From the NCBI RefSeq assembly GCF_017874215.1, contig NZ_JAGGLB010000015.1, positions 155,274-219,273 on the forward strand: a stretch of 64,000 nt of DNA, written 5' to 3'. This document shows positions 1 to 6,849 of the stretch, piece by piece. This DNA comes from Paenibacillus eucommiae (GTDB lineage Bacteria; Bacillota; Bacilli; Paenibacillales; NBRC-103111). Under the pieces are notes generated by a model. It was not told the DNA's origin. It was given only the letters and a program-made list of their open reading frames with translations, and did no database searches. The stretch's first letter is position 1; every line of letters begins with the position of its first letter. A program made the position numbers and the translations under genes.

Positions 1-625
1 TGACTACCTGATCCGGGCCCAGAACATCATTAAGAGCATCATACAACGGCCTTAAATAAGGGTCAACCTTTTCTTGCAGGTCACCTGGTAAAAAACCAAG
101 ACTCTCCCCTGCTTCCACAGCAGGACGGGTCAGTACTATCCGTTTGACTTGTCCTTCTTTCAAAGCTTTAACGGCCAGTACGACTGCTAAGTACGTTTTA
201 CCCGTTCCGGCAGGACCAATACCGAAAACAACGTCTTTCTTTTTAATTTCTGTCACATATTGCTTTTGACCAATCGTTTTGACCCGTATAGGCTTGCCTT
301 TGTGCGTTGAGGTTATTTCTCCTTTGAACAGCTCAAGAAGCTGATCCGCTTTCATCTGCTTCGCAAGCTCAATAGCGTATACAATATCACGCTCTGTGAG
401 GTTGTATTGATTACGGATTAACTGCAGTAAAACATCCAAAAGCTGCTGAAGAGCGTCTACATCCGCTGAAGGACCGTAAACCGTTATTTCCGCTTCCCGC
501 GTATAAATCTCAGCATTAAAATGTTGTTCAATCAGCCGCAGAAATTTATCCTGGGGACCAAATAATGCTAACGCCTCTGTCGTATTCTTCAAAATTACTT
601 TGATTGTTTGTGCGTTTTCTACCAA
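1..625 (-). CDS. phoH: PhoH family ATPase, C-terminal part beyond window
   Basis: Partial gene: 208 codons are visible and the C-terminus lies left of position 1. The start is the TTG at 625, preceded by an AAGGAGAA ribosome site that overlaps the end of yqfD. The protein has an N-terminal KH-like region, then a Walker A motif GPAGTGKT at about residues 137-144, followed by the conserved LTRPAVEAGESLGFLPG stretch typical of PhoH/YlaK ATPases. The family is a P-loop NTPase related to the N-terminal half of superfamily 1 helicases, and is linked to RNA metabolism; its exact substrate is not established. In B. subtilis phoH also follows yqfD, so the three genes here form one minus-strand operon. 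Confidence 0.93.
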   Translation of the reverse strand, partial: MVENAQTIKVILKNTTEALALFGPQDKFLRLIEQHFNAEIYTREAEITVYGPSADVDALQQLLDVLLQLIRNQYNLTERDIVYAIELAKQMKADQLLELFKGEITSTHKGKPIRVKTIGQKQYVTEIKKKDVVFGIGPAGTGKTYLAVVLAVKALKEGQVKRIVLTRPAVEAGESLGFLPGDLQEKVDPYLRPLYDALNDVLGPDQVV

Positions 626-631
626 AAGGCC

Positions 632-1822
632 TCATTCTCCTTGTATCACGATAGGTTGTTCTTCCATGATCATTTCTTCGACTTCAAAATGTACTTCCAT
701 ATAAACTTTACCATTCTCTGTTTTTTCATGCAAAATTTTTTCACTTGCAATACGAGAATCCTTGCCTGTCGTGGACAAAAGCTCCGCTCTCGCTTGCTCC
801 AAGCCGATTGATTTGGCCTCATTCTCAGCAATTGGCTCCGAGATCAGGCTTGTCTCTCTGATCTTCTCATGAAGCCACCCTATAGGCAATGAATAGTTTC
901 TCCACTGCAGCGTCTTGCGTTCAGGAATCGTCTCAAATTGCTCATAAGAATGCTTGCCATAGCCGGTCAGCTGCAGCGCTCTCGATCCAAAAACAAGATA
1001 ACTGCGATCCTTGCTTTCTCCAGAATAAACCTTATATGTAGTCGTTAGCGGCACTTCAATCTTTGAAGTATACCACACTAACCCCTTTACTGTTCCAGTT
1101 GCAACCACAATTTGACTATTTTGTTCGTTGCCAATGTATCCGGATATAAGCACATCACCTTTTCGTACATAGGAATTCGGCTTCACCATCGGCTTGCCTT
1201 TTTCGGCTAATATTTCTGTAATCAAAGCATTTTTCGTTGCAACTAAATTTCGGGGATTCATTAGTGGCTTTTTTTCAGGGATGGTGGCTTCCACAATTTT
1301 AACAGTAATATGAGTTCCTTTAATTTCCACTCCTACCCACGAAGTCCCGGGCAGCAGCGCTTGAATATTGCGCGATAAAACTTCAGTTTCCTTGAGCCGC
1401 AGCTTCCATTGAAAACGATGAATGCCTTCCTGGGCAGCAGCCTGCAATATTTCTGAGCGGGTAATCCGCTCGTTCCCGACCACACTGATCTGCCAAACCA
1501 AAGAGGAAAGCAAATAAATCCCGATTACAAAGCCGGCAATGCCTGCAACGAAAATCTTTCTTTTACCCAGTTTGTCCAAAAAAAAAGGAAAACCATGCCG
1601 TTCCAGCACATGGACACGGCAGCCTGTCCGCTTCAATAAGGGGCGCAGCTCAAAGAAGTCACTTACTACAATATCAAGGCGCATCCGCCCGCCCTGCCCT
1701 ATTTGAACGCTCCAGACGGTGAGTCCCTGGGCAATCGCTTGATTAAGCACCGTCTCACAGCCCTCACCTCTCAACTCAACCCGAACATAACCCCGTACCC
1801 AAGCCATATAAGTGGATTCCAT
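632..1822 (-). CDS. yqfD: Sporulation protein YqfD
   Basis: The 396-residue product has the layout of the YqfD sporulation family: a soluble N-terminal region of about 90 residues, one transmembrane helix at about 90-111, and a POTRA-like region directly after it (the stretch VVGNERITRSEIL), then a long extracytoplasmic domain. The usual family length is just under 400 residues. It sits 54 bp after yqfC and before phoH, the same order as in B. subtilis, where yqfC and yqfD are mother-cell (sigma E) genes. The exact biochemical role is unknown. Start ATG at 1822. Confidence 0.93.
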   Translation of the reverse strand: MESTYMAWVRGYVRVELRGEGCETVLNQAIAQGLTVWSVQIGQGGRMRLDIVVSDFFELRPLLKRTGCRVHVLERHGFPFFLDKLGKRKIFVAGIAGFVIGIYLLSSLVWQISVVGNERITRSEILQAAAQEGIHRFQWKLRLKETEVLSRNIQALLPGTSWVGVEIKGTHITVKIVEATIPEKKPLMNPRNLVATKNALITEILAEKGKPMVKPNSYVRKGDVLISGYIGNEQNSQIVVATGTVKGLVWYTSKIEVPLTTTYKVYSGESKDRSYLVFGSRALQLTGYGKHSYEQFETIPERKTLQWRNYSLPIGWLHEKIRETSLISEPIAENEAKSIGLEQARAELLSTTGKDSRIASEKILHEKTENGKVYMEVHFEVEEMIMEEQPIVIQGE

Positions 1823-1876
1823 CTTGAGCCTCCTTAGAATTTGCCGTTAACAAAACCTGTTTCTAACCAATATGAA

Positions 1877-2155
1877 TCAAGGTATATATTTGACCTCATC
1901 AATAACACCTTCGATGAACACTTCCTCTGTAAAGATGGCGCGGATAACCAATTGCTTGCCGGTAACCTCCAGCTTCCCCTTGGTCAGCTCCAGCTTTAAC
2001 AGCTCACTGGAGAAATGAAGTACACTCCGATGATTTTCTATATACAGCTGCACATTGCCGATCATTGTAATACGCGGAAGATCTTGAACCACATCCTGAG
2101 GAAGATCGAGCAGCTTGGCGGTAAATTGATTCCATTTGCGGGTCAAGCGACGCAT
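1877..2155 (-). CDS. yqfC: Sporulation protein YqfC
   Basis: A 92-residue protein with the YqfC signature: a basic N-terminus (MRRLTRKW), a DLPQDVVQDLPRIT segment and a short beta-rich domain ending in EGVIDEVKYIP. It belongs to the small YabP/YqfC family of mother-cell sporulation proteins; YabP-like members take part in coat assembly, but the function of YqfC is not well defined. ATG at 2155 follows an AAGGAGG ribosome site. The upstream sequence holds GGCATATT (complement of 2219-2226), which resembles a sigma E -35 element, but I find no convincing -10, so mother-cell control is only inferred from the family. Confidence 0.92.
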   Translation of the reverse strand: MRRLTRKWNQFTAKLLDLPQDVVQDLPRITMIGNVQLYIENHRSVLHFSSELLKLELTKGKLEVTGKQLVIRAIFTEEVFIEGVIDEVKYIP

Positions 2156-2373
2156 AGCTGGGCTGTACCTCCTTGGGAGCTATAGTTATAGCTTCAATAG
2201 CGCATAGGCTTTTTACAAAATATGCCGCTGGCTTGGATTTTATGAGCATAAAGCTTAGCTCTTGCAAATTTACCGGCTTTGCATATCCATCAGCCTTAAA
2301 TCTGAAAATAATCTGAATTTTTCTGAATTCATTCTAAAAAATTTACCTATTAAATCAAACAAATAAATCAAAC

Positions 2374-2406
2374 AAAAAAACCCTCAGGCATATTGTCCTA
2401 AGAGTT
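2374..2406 (-). terminator. Rho-independent terminator with no obvious gene in front
   Basis: On the minus strand two 10-base arms (2397-2406 and 2379-2388) pair fully if two G-U pairs are allowed, with an 8-base loop, followed by a run of seven T (2374-2380). The nearest minus-strand gene upstream, yqeY, already has its own terminator at 2746-2776. This one therefore either backs that up or ends an unannotated transcript from 2414-2740. Confidence 0.65.
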
Positions 2407-2485
2407 CGTCAATGCTAAAGCTATCAAATGATGTAAATTCCAAATCATTCCGAATCCGAAACTTCTTAAAAATTAAAAATGCTGC

Positions 2486-2674
2486 TTTAGCAATGTTTTT
2501 CATCGTTAAAAGCACGTGGTCGGCTCCACAAGCTTACTTAACAATGAAAAACATCGTTAAAATCCATTTTTACCACCCAGAGGGGCCATCCGACCTCGTT
2601 TAGCGATGAAAATCATCATTAACGTGGCTGATTCACCTGGAAACACCTGCTTTAGCGATCAAAAACATCGTTAA
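2486..2674. repeat. Four spaced copies of a 23-24 bp palindrome
   Basis: Four near-identical inverted repeats lie at about 2486-2509, 2538-2560, 2599-2622 and 2651-2674, plus a half copy at 2736-2750. The consensus is TTARCGATG, 5 bases (mostly A or T), then CATCGTTAA, so each unit is itself a palindrome. Start-to-start spacing is about 51 to 62 bp and the intervening sequence is unrelated. The array fills most of the 630-bp gap between yqeY and yqfC, in which I see no protein-coding gene. It may be a cluster of protein-binding sites or a REP-like repeat. Confidence 0.8.
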
Positions 2675-2745
2675 GTCAAGCACAAGCTCAATTCTTCTCT
2701 CTTCGGGGAGGCAAGAGGCAGGCTGCTACCTACGGATTTTATCGT

Positions 2746-2776
2746 TAAAAAAGACCAGGAAACTTCTCCTGGTCTT
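2746..2776 (-). terminator. Terminator of the HIT-rpsU-yqeY group
   Basis: The arms AAGACCAGGA (2751-2760) and TCCTGGTCTT (2767-2776) form a perfect 10-bp stem with a six-base loop. On the minus strand the stem is followed directly by a T run (complement of 2746-2752). It lies 11 bp past the yqeY stop codon. Confidence 0.9.
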
Positions 2777-2786
2777 CGCTCACATT

Positions 2787-3230
2787 TTATCCTAATAATT
2801 GTTGAACCAGCTGATTAATAAGCTTACCATCTGCTCGTCCCTTAACCTTTGGCATCAGGGCTGTCATTACTTTGCCCATATCTGCCTTCGAAGCAGCGCC
2901 CACTTGTTCGATTGTTTCTTGAACAATAGCTTTCACTTCGTCTTCACTAAGCTGCTGCGGTTGATATTCAGCTAGTATGAGCAGCTCGGCTTTCAAGTCT
3001 TCGACCAAATCCTCACGGCCCGCTTTTTCAAAATCCTGGAGGGAATCTTTGCGCTGTTTGACCTCACGACTTAGAACGTCAAGCACTTCATTGTCATCAA
3101 GTGGTCTTTTCAAATCGATTTCCTGGTTCTTAATCGATGAGCGGACCATTCGGATTACGGAAAGTTTAAACTTGTCCTGACTCTTCATCGCTTGCTTCAT
3201 ATCTTCGTTCAATCTTTCGCCTAAGCTCAT
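2787..3230 (-). CDS. yqeY: GatB/YqeY domain protein
   Basis: The 147-residue protein is the stand-alone YqeY form of the helical domain also found at the C-terminus of GatB, the tRNA-dependent amidotransferase subunit. The family hallmark regions are visible: MSLGERLNEDMKQAMK at the start, then a charged helical stretch, and GKVMTALMPKVKGRADGKLIN near the end. Length is the usual 147-150 residues. It follows rpsU by 15 bp, as in many Firmicutes. A role in tRNA-related metabolism is suspected from the domain but unproven. Confidence 0.95.
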   Translation of the reverse strand: MSLGERLNEDMKQAMKSQDKFKLSVIRMVRSSIKNQEIDLKRPLDDNEVLDVLSREVKQRKDSLQDFEKAGREDLVEDLKAELLILAEYQPQQLSEDEVKAIVQETIEQVGAASKADMGKVMTALMPKVKGRADGKLINQLVQQLLG

Positions 3231-3245
3231 TGCGTTAAATGCCTC

Positions 3246-3419
3246 CTAGAACTTTCTCTTGCGAGCAGCCTCCGACTTCAGCTTACGCTTAACGCTTGGC
3301 TTCTCATAATGCTTGCGTTTCTTAACCTCTGCTAACACGCCATCTTTAGCGATGGTACGCTTAAACCGACGAAGAGCAGCATCTATAGTTTCATTCTTGC
3401 GAACTCGAGTTTCTGACAC
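3246..3419 (-). CDS. rpsU: 30S ribosomal protein S21
   Basis: A 57-residue basic protein starting MSETRVRKNETID and ending AARKRKF, the standard length and composition of bS21 in Firmicutes. The start is GTG at 3419, chosen because a strong GGAGGGAGGG ribosome site precedes it. S21 binds the small subunit near the 3' end of 16S rRNA and helps in initiation. It is followed closely by yqeY. A strong vegetative promoter of its own lies about 55 bp upstream. Confidence 0.96.
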   Translation of the reverse strand: MSETRVRKNETIDAALRRFKRTIAKDGVLAEVKKRKHYEKPSVKRKLKSEAARKRKF

Positions 3420-3474
3420 CAGTAATCCCTCCCTCCGAACAGAACGAGCATGAAAAAACGCTCCATCAAGTTTA

Positions 3475-3504
3475 ATTATATGTTATATACAAAGGGGGTG
3501 TCAA
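3475..3504 (-). promoter_or_regulatory. Sigma A promoter of rpsU-yqeY
   Basis: On the minus strand TTGACA (complement of 3499-3504) and TATAAT (complement of 3475-3480) are both perfect consensus boxes with an 18-base spacer. The remaining part of the 359-bp gap between rpsU and the HIT gene (about 3505-3778) holds no gene; it has an AT-rich inverted repeat at 3653-3686 of unknown meaning. Confidence 0.88.
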
Positions 3505-3778
3505 CCAACCTATTTATAAACTTGAAAGTTAACCGATTTCCCAAGGTCAAAATGCCATTAAAAATAATCCTTAGACGATAATATTTTCCTTATTCTTCCG
3601 GGATATTTCTCCGAAAATTCCCCTCACACATGCCTTATGTAAGCCATAGTTTTTTTCTGAATAAACTTTGTAGATAGTTCAGAAAATAATGCTGCAAACA
3701 TAGATTTGCACGTTAAGACCAGCAAATGGACAAATTGCCTGAAATCTCTTCTGTTGCTTTTGAAGACGCCCCAGAACT

Positions 3779-4132
3779 TTAAGAATGGTTCCTTCCAAGT
3801 CCAGCCAGCTTCTCGCCAGCAAGCAAATGCATATGCAAATGGAACACAATCTGCCCCGAATCAGGACCACAATTGTTCACGATGCGGTAGCCGGATTCTG
3901 CCACTCCCTGTTCCTTGGCGATTTGCTTTGCTGCTTTGTGAATATATCCGATTGTATCCCAGTCATCTTCCCCGGCGTCGTTCAAGGAGGCAAAATGCTT
4001 CTTCGGGATGATTAAAATATGTACGGGAGCCTGTGGCTGAATGTCATGGAATGCAAAGACCCGATCGTCTTCATAAACTTTCTTCGAGGGGATAGAGCCT
4101 TCAATAATTTTGCAGAAAATACAGTTGTCCAT
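3779..4132 (-). CDS. HIT family (histidine triad) nucleotide-binding protein
   Basis: The 117-residue protein carries the HIT signature HLHMHLLAG near residues 98-106, and the N-terminal CIFCKIIEGSIPS segment typical of the HinT branch with its two cysteines. HinT-type enzymes hydrolyse nucleoside phosphoramidates and adenylates with the middle histidine as nucleophile. The N-terminal part (EDDRVFAFHDI, PVHILIIPKKH) fits the family throughout. It is separated from rpsU by 359 bp with a promoter, so it need not be cotranscribed. Confidence 0.93.
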   Translation of the reverse strand: MDNCIFCKIIEGSIPSKKVYEDDRVFAFHDIQPQAPVHILIIPKKHFASLNDAGEDDWDTIGYIHKAAKQIAKEQGVAESGYRIVNNCGPDSGQIVFHLHMHLLAGEKLAGLGRNHS

Positions 4133-4221
4133 ACGTAATTTCTCCTTTTGTTCTCAAGTTCAACTTCTAGTCATTATCTTAACGAATATCCTGGCAAAAA
4201 TCCAACCTCTATTTCCAACGC

Positions 4222-4246
4222 AAAAACCGCCAGACTGTTCTGACGG
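4222..4246 (-). terminator. Terminator after the RsgA-type gene
   Basis: The arms CCGCCAGA (4227-4234) and TCTGACGG (4239-4246) pair over eight bases with one G-U and a four-base loop. On the minus strand a run of five T follows (complement of 4222-4226). Confidence 0.8.
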
Positions 4247-4263
4247 CATCCAAGCATCCTGAA

Positions 4264-5343
4264 TTATTTTCGATTCGTTTGCTTTTTCGCATTTTGCTTC
4301 ACGCTTTGATGAATTTTTTTCCACTTATTTTTTTCAGCCAACTGAAGACCTTTATCTTCTTTACGAGCTAAATAAGCAAGCTCCTTTTGCAGCTTGAGGT
4401 AGCTGGCATACCGGTCGCTTCCCAAAGTGCCCTCTTGTAAAGCAAGCTTTACAGCGCAGCCTGGCTCATTTTGATGATTGCAATCCTGAAAGTAACAATT
4501 TCTCTCCAGTTCCTCCACATCCTGAAACGACGAGCTCAGCCCATCAGATGCTTCCCATAGCTGTAGTTCTCTCATTCCTGGAGTATCGATCAGAAGGCCA
4601 CCCCCAGGCAAAGCAACGAGCTCGCGATGCGTAGTCGTATGCTTACCCTTGTCATCATCTTCACGTATGCCGCCCGTTTCCTGAATGTCACGACCATACA
4701 TCCTGTTGATCAAAGTAGATTTACCAACCCCCGAGGAACCGAGCAGCGCTGCAGTCTTGCCATGGGACACATATTCACTTAACTCGCTAATCCCCTGATT
4801 TTCCAAAGAGCTGGTCACATGAATGGGTACACCAATTGCAACAGATTCCACCTCAACTATCAAGGATTCTGGGTTTTCACAAAGATCCGCTTTACTAAGC
4901 ACAATAACCGGTGCCGCTCCGCTCTCCCAAGCTAGTACCAGGTAACGCTCAATACGCCGTAGATTGAAATCCTGATTCATCGCGCTGAGCAAAAATACAG
5001 TATCTACATTTGCTGCTACAACCTGCTCCTCCGTAACCTGTCCAGCCACCTTGCGCGAAAACTTACTTTTTCTAGGCAGTACGGCGTGGATCGTAGCTCT
5101 TTCTTCCTCTGGCCTTACCGACACAACGACCCAATCGCCAACAGCTGGATAATCTCCTCTGGATAAAGCCCTATGCCTCAGTTTACCTGAAACCTCTGCT
5201 AAGAAATCTCCTGCTTCTGTATATACACGGTACATATGTTTATGCTCCAGTAAAACCCGGCCTGCCGCATAACCTTCTTGTTTATAAGTCTCAAAGGCCT
5301 CTTCAAAAAAGCCGGCCCACCCCATCGCTTCTAAGCTCAGCAC
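4264..5343 (-). CDS. rsgA: Ribosome small-subunit-dependent GTPase of the RsgA family
   Basis: The 359-residue protein has an N-terminal OB-like domain, then a circularly permuted GTPase: the SKADL base-recognition motif (about 150-154) precedes the P-loop GSSGVGKST (202-210) and DTPGMREL (253-260). A C-terminal zinc motif C283, C288, H290, C296 is intact. RsgA removes maturation factors from late 30S particles. Its position beside rpsU and SMR genes differs from the standard prpC-prkC-rsgA-rpe neighbourhood, so it could be a second, paralogous copy. Start ATG at 5343; a lysine-rich tail follows the zinc domain. Confidence 0.9.
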   Translation of the reverse strand: MLSLEAMGWAGFFEEAFETYKQEGYAAGRVLLEHKHMYRVYTEAGDFLAEVSGKLRHRALSRGDYPAVGDWVVVSVRPEEERATIHAVLPRKSKFSRKVAGQVTEEQVVAANVDTVFLLSAMNQDFNLRRIERYLVLAWESGAAPVIVLSKADLCENPESLIVEVESVAIGVPIHVTSSLENQGISELSEYVSHGKTAALLGSSGVGKSTLINRMYGRDIQETGGIREDDDKGKHTTTHRELVALPGGGLLIDTPGMRELQLWEASDGLSSSFQDVEELERNCYFQDCNHQNEPGCAVKLALQEGTLGSDRYASYLKLQKELAYLARKEDKGLQLAEKNKWKKIHQSVKQNAKKQTNRK

Positions 5344-5441
5344 TCTCTTTCATCCTTCCTGTCCTGCTTCTACATTTAGTATAAACGAGAAAACAGCAGG
5401 ATACTCTGGAGAAAATTATTAATAGCGAAAGTTTCCGAAGC

Positions 5442-5756
5442 TTATGAAATCAGCTTTAAACCAACTGCCGCGAACAAAATCATCGATATAAACAATATCC
5501 GGCTCTTTGACCTGGATTCACCAAACAGAAACATACCTACAAGCGTACCGCCAACTGTGCCAACTCCAGTCCATATTGCGTAAGCAGTCCCCATAGAGAT
5601 TGATCTCATGGCCAAAGTAAGAAACAGGAAGCTGCAAGTCATAGCAACGCTAACGATCACAAAGGATAGCCAATTTTTCGTTTTTTTGATTCGGTTCATT
5701 CCATACACACCAACGACTTCAAAACTACCTGCCAAGGCGAGAAATATCCAGTTCAA
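5442..5756 (-). CDS. ykkD: SMR efflux subunit, YkkD-like
   Basis: A 104-residue, four-helix small multidrug resistance protein, with the conserved membrane glutamate (AGSFEVVG, about residue 13) and the GTAYAIWTGVGTVGG signature in helix 3. It closely resembles B. subtilis YkkD and pairs with the YkkC-like gene just upstream. Start is TTG at 5756, which overlaps the ykkC stop as TTGA, so translation is probably coupled; an AAGGGG ribosome site lies inside ykkC. Such pairs form heterodimeric exporters. Substrate (cationic drugs or guanidinium-type cations) cannot be read from the sequence. Confidence 0.92.
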   Translation of the reverse strand: MNWIFLALAGSFEVVGVYGMNRIKKTKNWLSFVIVSVAMTCSFLFLTLAMRSISMGTAYAIWTGVGTVGGTLVGMFLFGESRSKSRILFISMILFAAVGLKLIS

Positions 5757-6097
5757 GATGCGCTAACCCCTTTCTTAGCAGGCTCATGTGTTACAGCCTT
5801 TAGTCCCACAACGCCGATCAATAAAATCAAAATAAGCAGAGCCTTCTCCCAGCGAAACGGTTCATTGAATACCAGCATTTCTGCTGCAACAGTGCCTGCA
5901 GTTCCAAGTCCTGTGAAAACAGCATATACCGTGCCTACAGGCAGCTTTTTAAAAGAGCGAATCAGCACAATAAAGCTGAATACCAGGACAACTGCTGTAA
6001 TAAGCCACATCCACCACGTTGTTGAATGCTTCAAGCCACTGACCCAAATTACCTCCATTAGACCTGCCGAAAAAACCATCATCCAATTTTTATTCAT
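5753..6097 (-). CDS. ykkC: SMR efflux subunit, YkkC-like
   Basis: A 114-residue four-helix SMR protein with the key glutamate at about residue 13 (AGLMEVIWV) and the segment LPVGTVYAVFTGLGTAGTV that is typical of YkkC. ATG at 6097 is preferred over an upstream in-frame start because AGAAGGAG lies just ahead of it and just after the stop of the TetR gene. It is the second gene of a tetR-ykkC-ykkD operon. B. subtilis ykkCD is preceded by a guanidine riboswitch; none is apparent here, and a TetR repressor with its own operator takes that place. Confidence 0.93.
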   Translation of the reverse strand: MNKNWMMVFSAGLMEVIWVSGLKHSTTWWMWLITAVVLVFSFIVLIRSFKKLPVGTVYAVFTGLGTAGTVAAEMLVFNEPFRWEKALLILILLIGVVGLKAVTHEPAKKGVSAS

Positions 6098-6117
6098 TTT
6101 CCACTTTCTCCTTCTAC

Positions 6118-6699
6118 TCAGTCCGCGAGAGTCAACCCCCGCCAATACAGCCACCAGGAAGCTTCCAATCTTTTAGCCGTTCGTTCAGGCCCGCCATAGA
6201 GCATCTCTACAAGTACACTGTCTGTCAGCGCCATATAGGCAACTACTGCCCGCTCTGCCCCTACCGGATGAATGATCCCCTCTTCAATTGCTCGTTCAAA
6301 TAAAGGTATAAACAATTGCTCCATCTTATCCAAAAGAGAATAAGACTGAGAGATTACTTGCTCATACAGGTGAGGAGGCGGAAAAAAAGATACTCGCAGC
6401 CAAAGCTTTGTTTGCAAATCCTGCTCATAACGCTCCTGATAGCTGATAAGAAATGTGTGAAGCCTATGCTCAAGCGGCTGCTCCCGAAGCTGCTCAAATA
6501 AGTCGATGATAAAACGCTCTTCGCAAGCTGAAATATATTCGACAACTGTTAAAAACAGCTCATCCTTACCCTTATAATGCGCATAGATTGAAGGTGTTTT
6601 TATCCCCACGTCCGCAGCAATATCTGCAAGGGAAGCCCCTTCATATCCATGATTGGCGAAGTGCTTTAGCGCAACATCTCTAATTTTCTTAGCAGTCAT
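6118..6699 (-). CDS. TetR/AcrR family repressor of the SMR operon
   Basis: The 193-residue protein starts with a TetR helix-turn-helix (about residues 3-48: KIRDVALKHFANHGYEGAS, then VGIKTPSIYAHYKGKDEL). The rest is a ligand-binding helical domain of ordinary length. It is the first gene of an operon with ykkC and ykkD, and a palindrome that fits a TetR operator covers its own transcription start. It therefore probably represses itself and the efflux pair until a ligand binds. The ligand is unknown. Confidence 0.92.
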   Translation of the reverse strand: MTAKKIRDVALKHFANHGYEGASLADIAADVGIKTPSIYAHYKGKDELFLTVVEYISACEERFIIDLFEQLREQPLEHRLHTFLISYQERYEQDLQTKLWLRVSFFPPPHLYEQVISQSYSLLDKMEQLFIPLFERAIEEGIIHPVGAERAVVAYMALTDSVLVEMLYGGPERTAKRLEASWWLYWRGLTLAD

Positions 6700-6707
6700 A
6701 AAATCCC

Positions 6708-6727
6708 CCTAACTAATGTTCGTTAGG
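6708..6727. promoter_or_regulatory. Putative TetR operator
   Basis: CCTAAC (6708-6713) and GTTAGG (6722-6727) form an inverted repeat with an eight-base centre, immediately downstream of the -10 box of the tetR-ykkCD promoter. Binding there would block transcription. Confidence 0.7.
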
Positions 6728-6729
6728 TG

Positions 6730-6758
6730 ATTATCGCAAGTTTTATTTCTGTTGTCAA
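6730..6758 (-). promoter_or_regulatory. Sigma A promoter of tetR-ykkC-ykkD
   Basis: On the minus strand TTGACA (complement of 6753-6758) and GATAAT (complement of 6730-6735) are separated by 17 bases. The start point should fall inside the operator palindrome. Confidence 0.82.
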
Positions 6759-6796
6759 TGGTAAAAATCACCTAAAGACCTCTAGAATGCATGACA

Positions 6797-6834
6797 AAGA
6801 ACTCACAATTTCTCTGCAGAAGCTGTGAGTTCTT
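6797..6834 (-). terminator. Hairpin after addA, likely terminator
   Basis: AAGAACTCACA (6797-6807) and TGTGAGTTCTT (6824-6834) form a perfect 11-bp stem with a 16-base loop. It lies 16 bp past the addA stop. The T tract on the minus strand is short, so termination may be partial. Confidence 0.65.
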
Positions 6835-6849
6835 CCCACGAAATGAATG

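Noticed and set aside
2004..2267. 87-codon minus-strand frame overlapping yqfC
   Set aside because: Different frame from yqfC, which has the conserved sequence and ribosome site.
2486..2674. CRISPR array
   Set aside because: Repeats are palindromic, 23-24 bp, differ from each other in several bases, are irregularly spaced and have no cas genes nearby.
3653..3686. AT-rich inverted repeat as terminator of the HIT gene
   Set aside because: The stem is AT-only at its ends and no T run follows on the minus strand in the right place.
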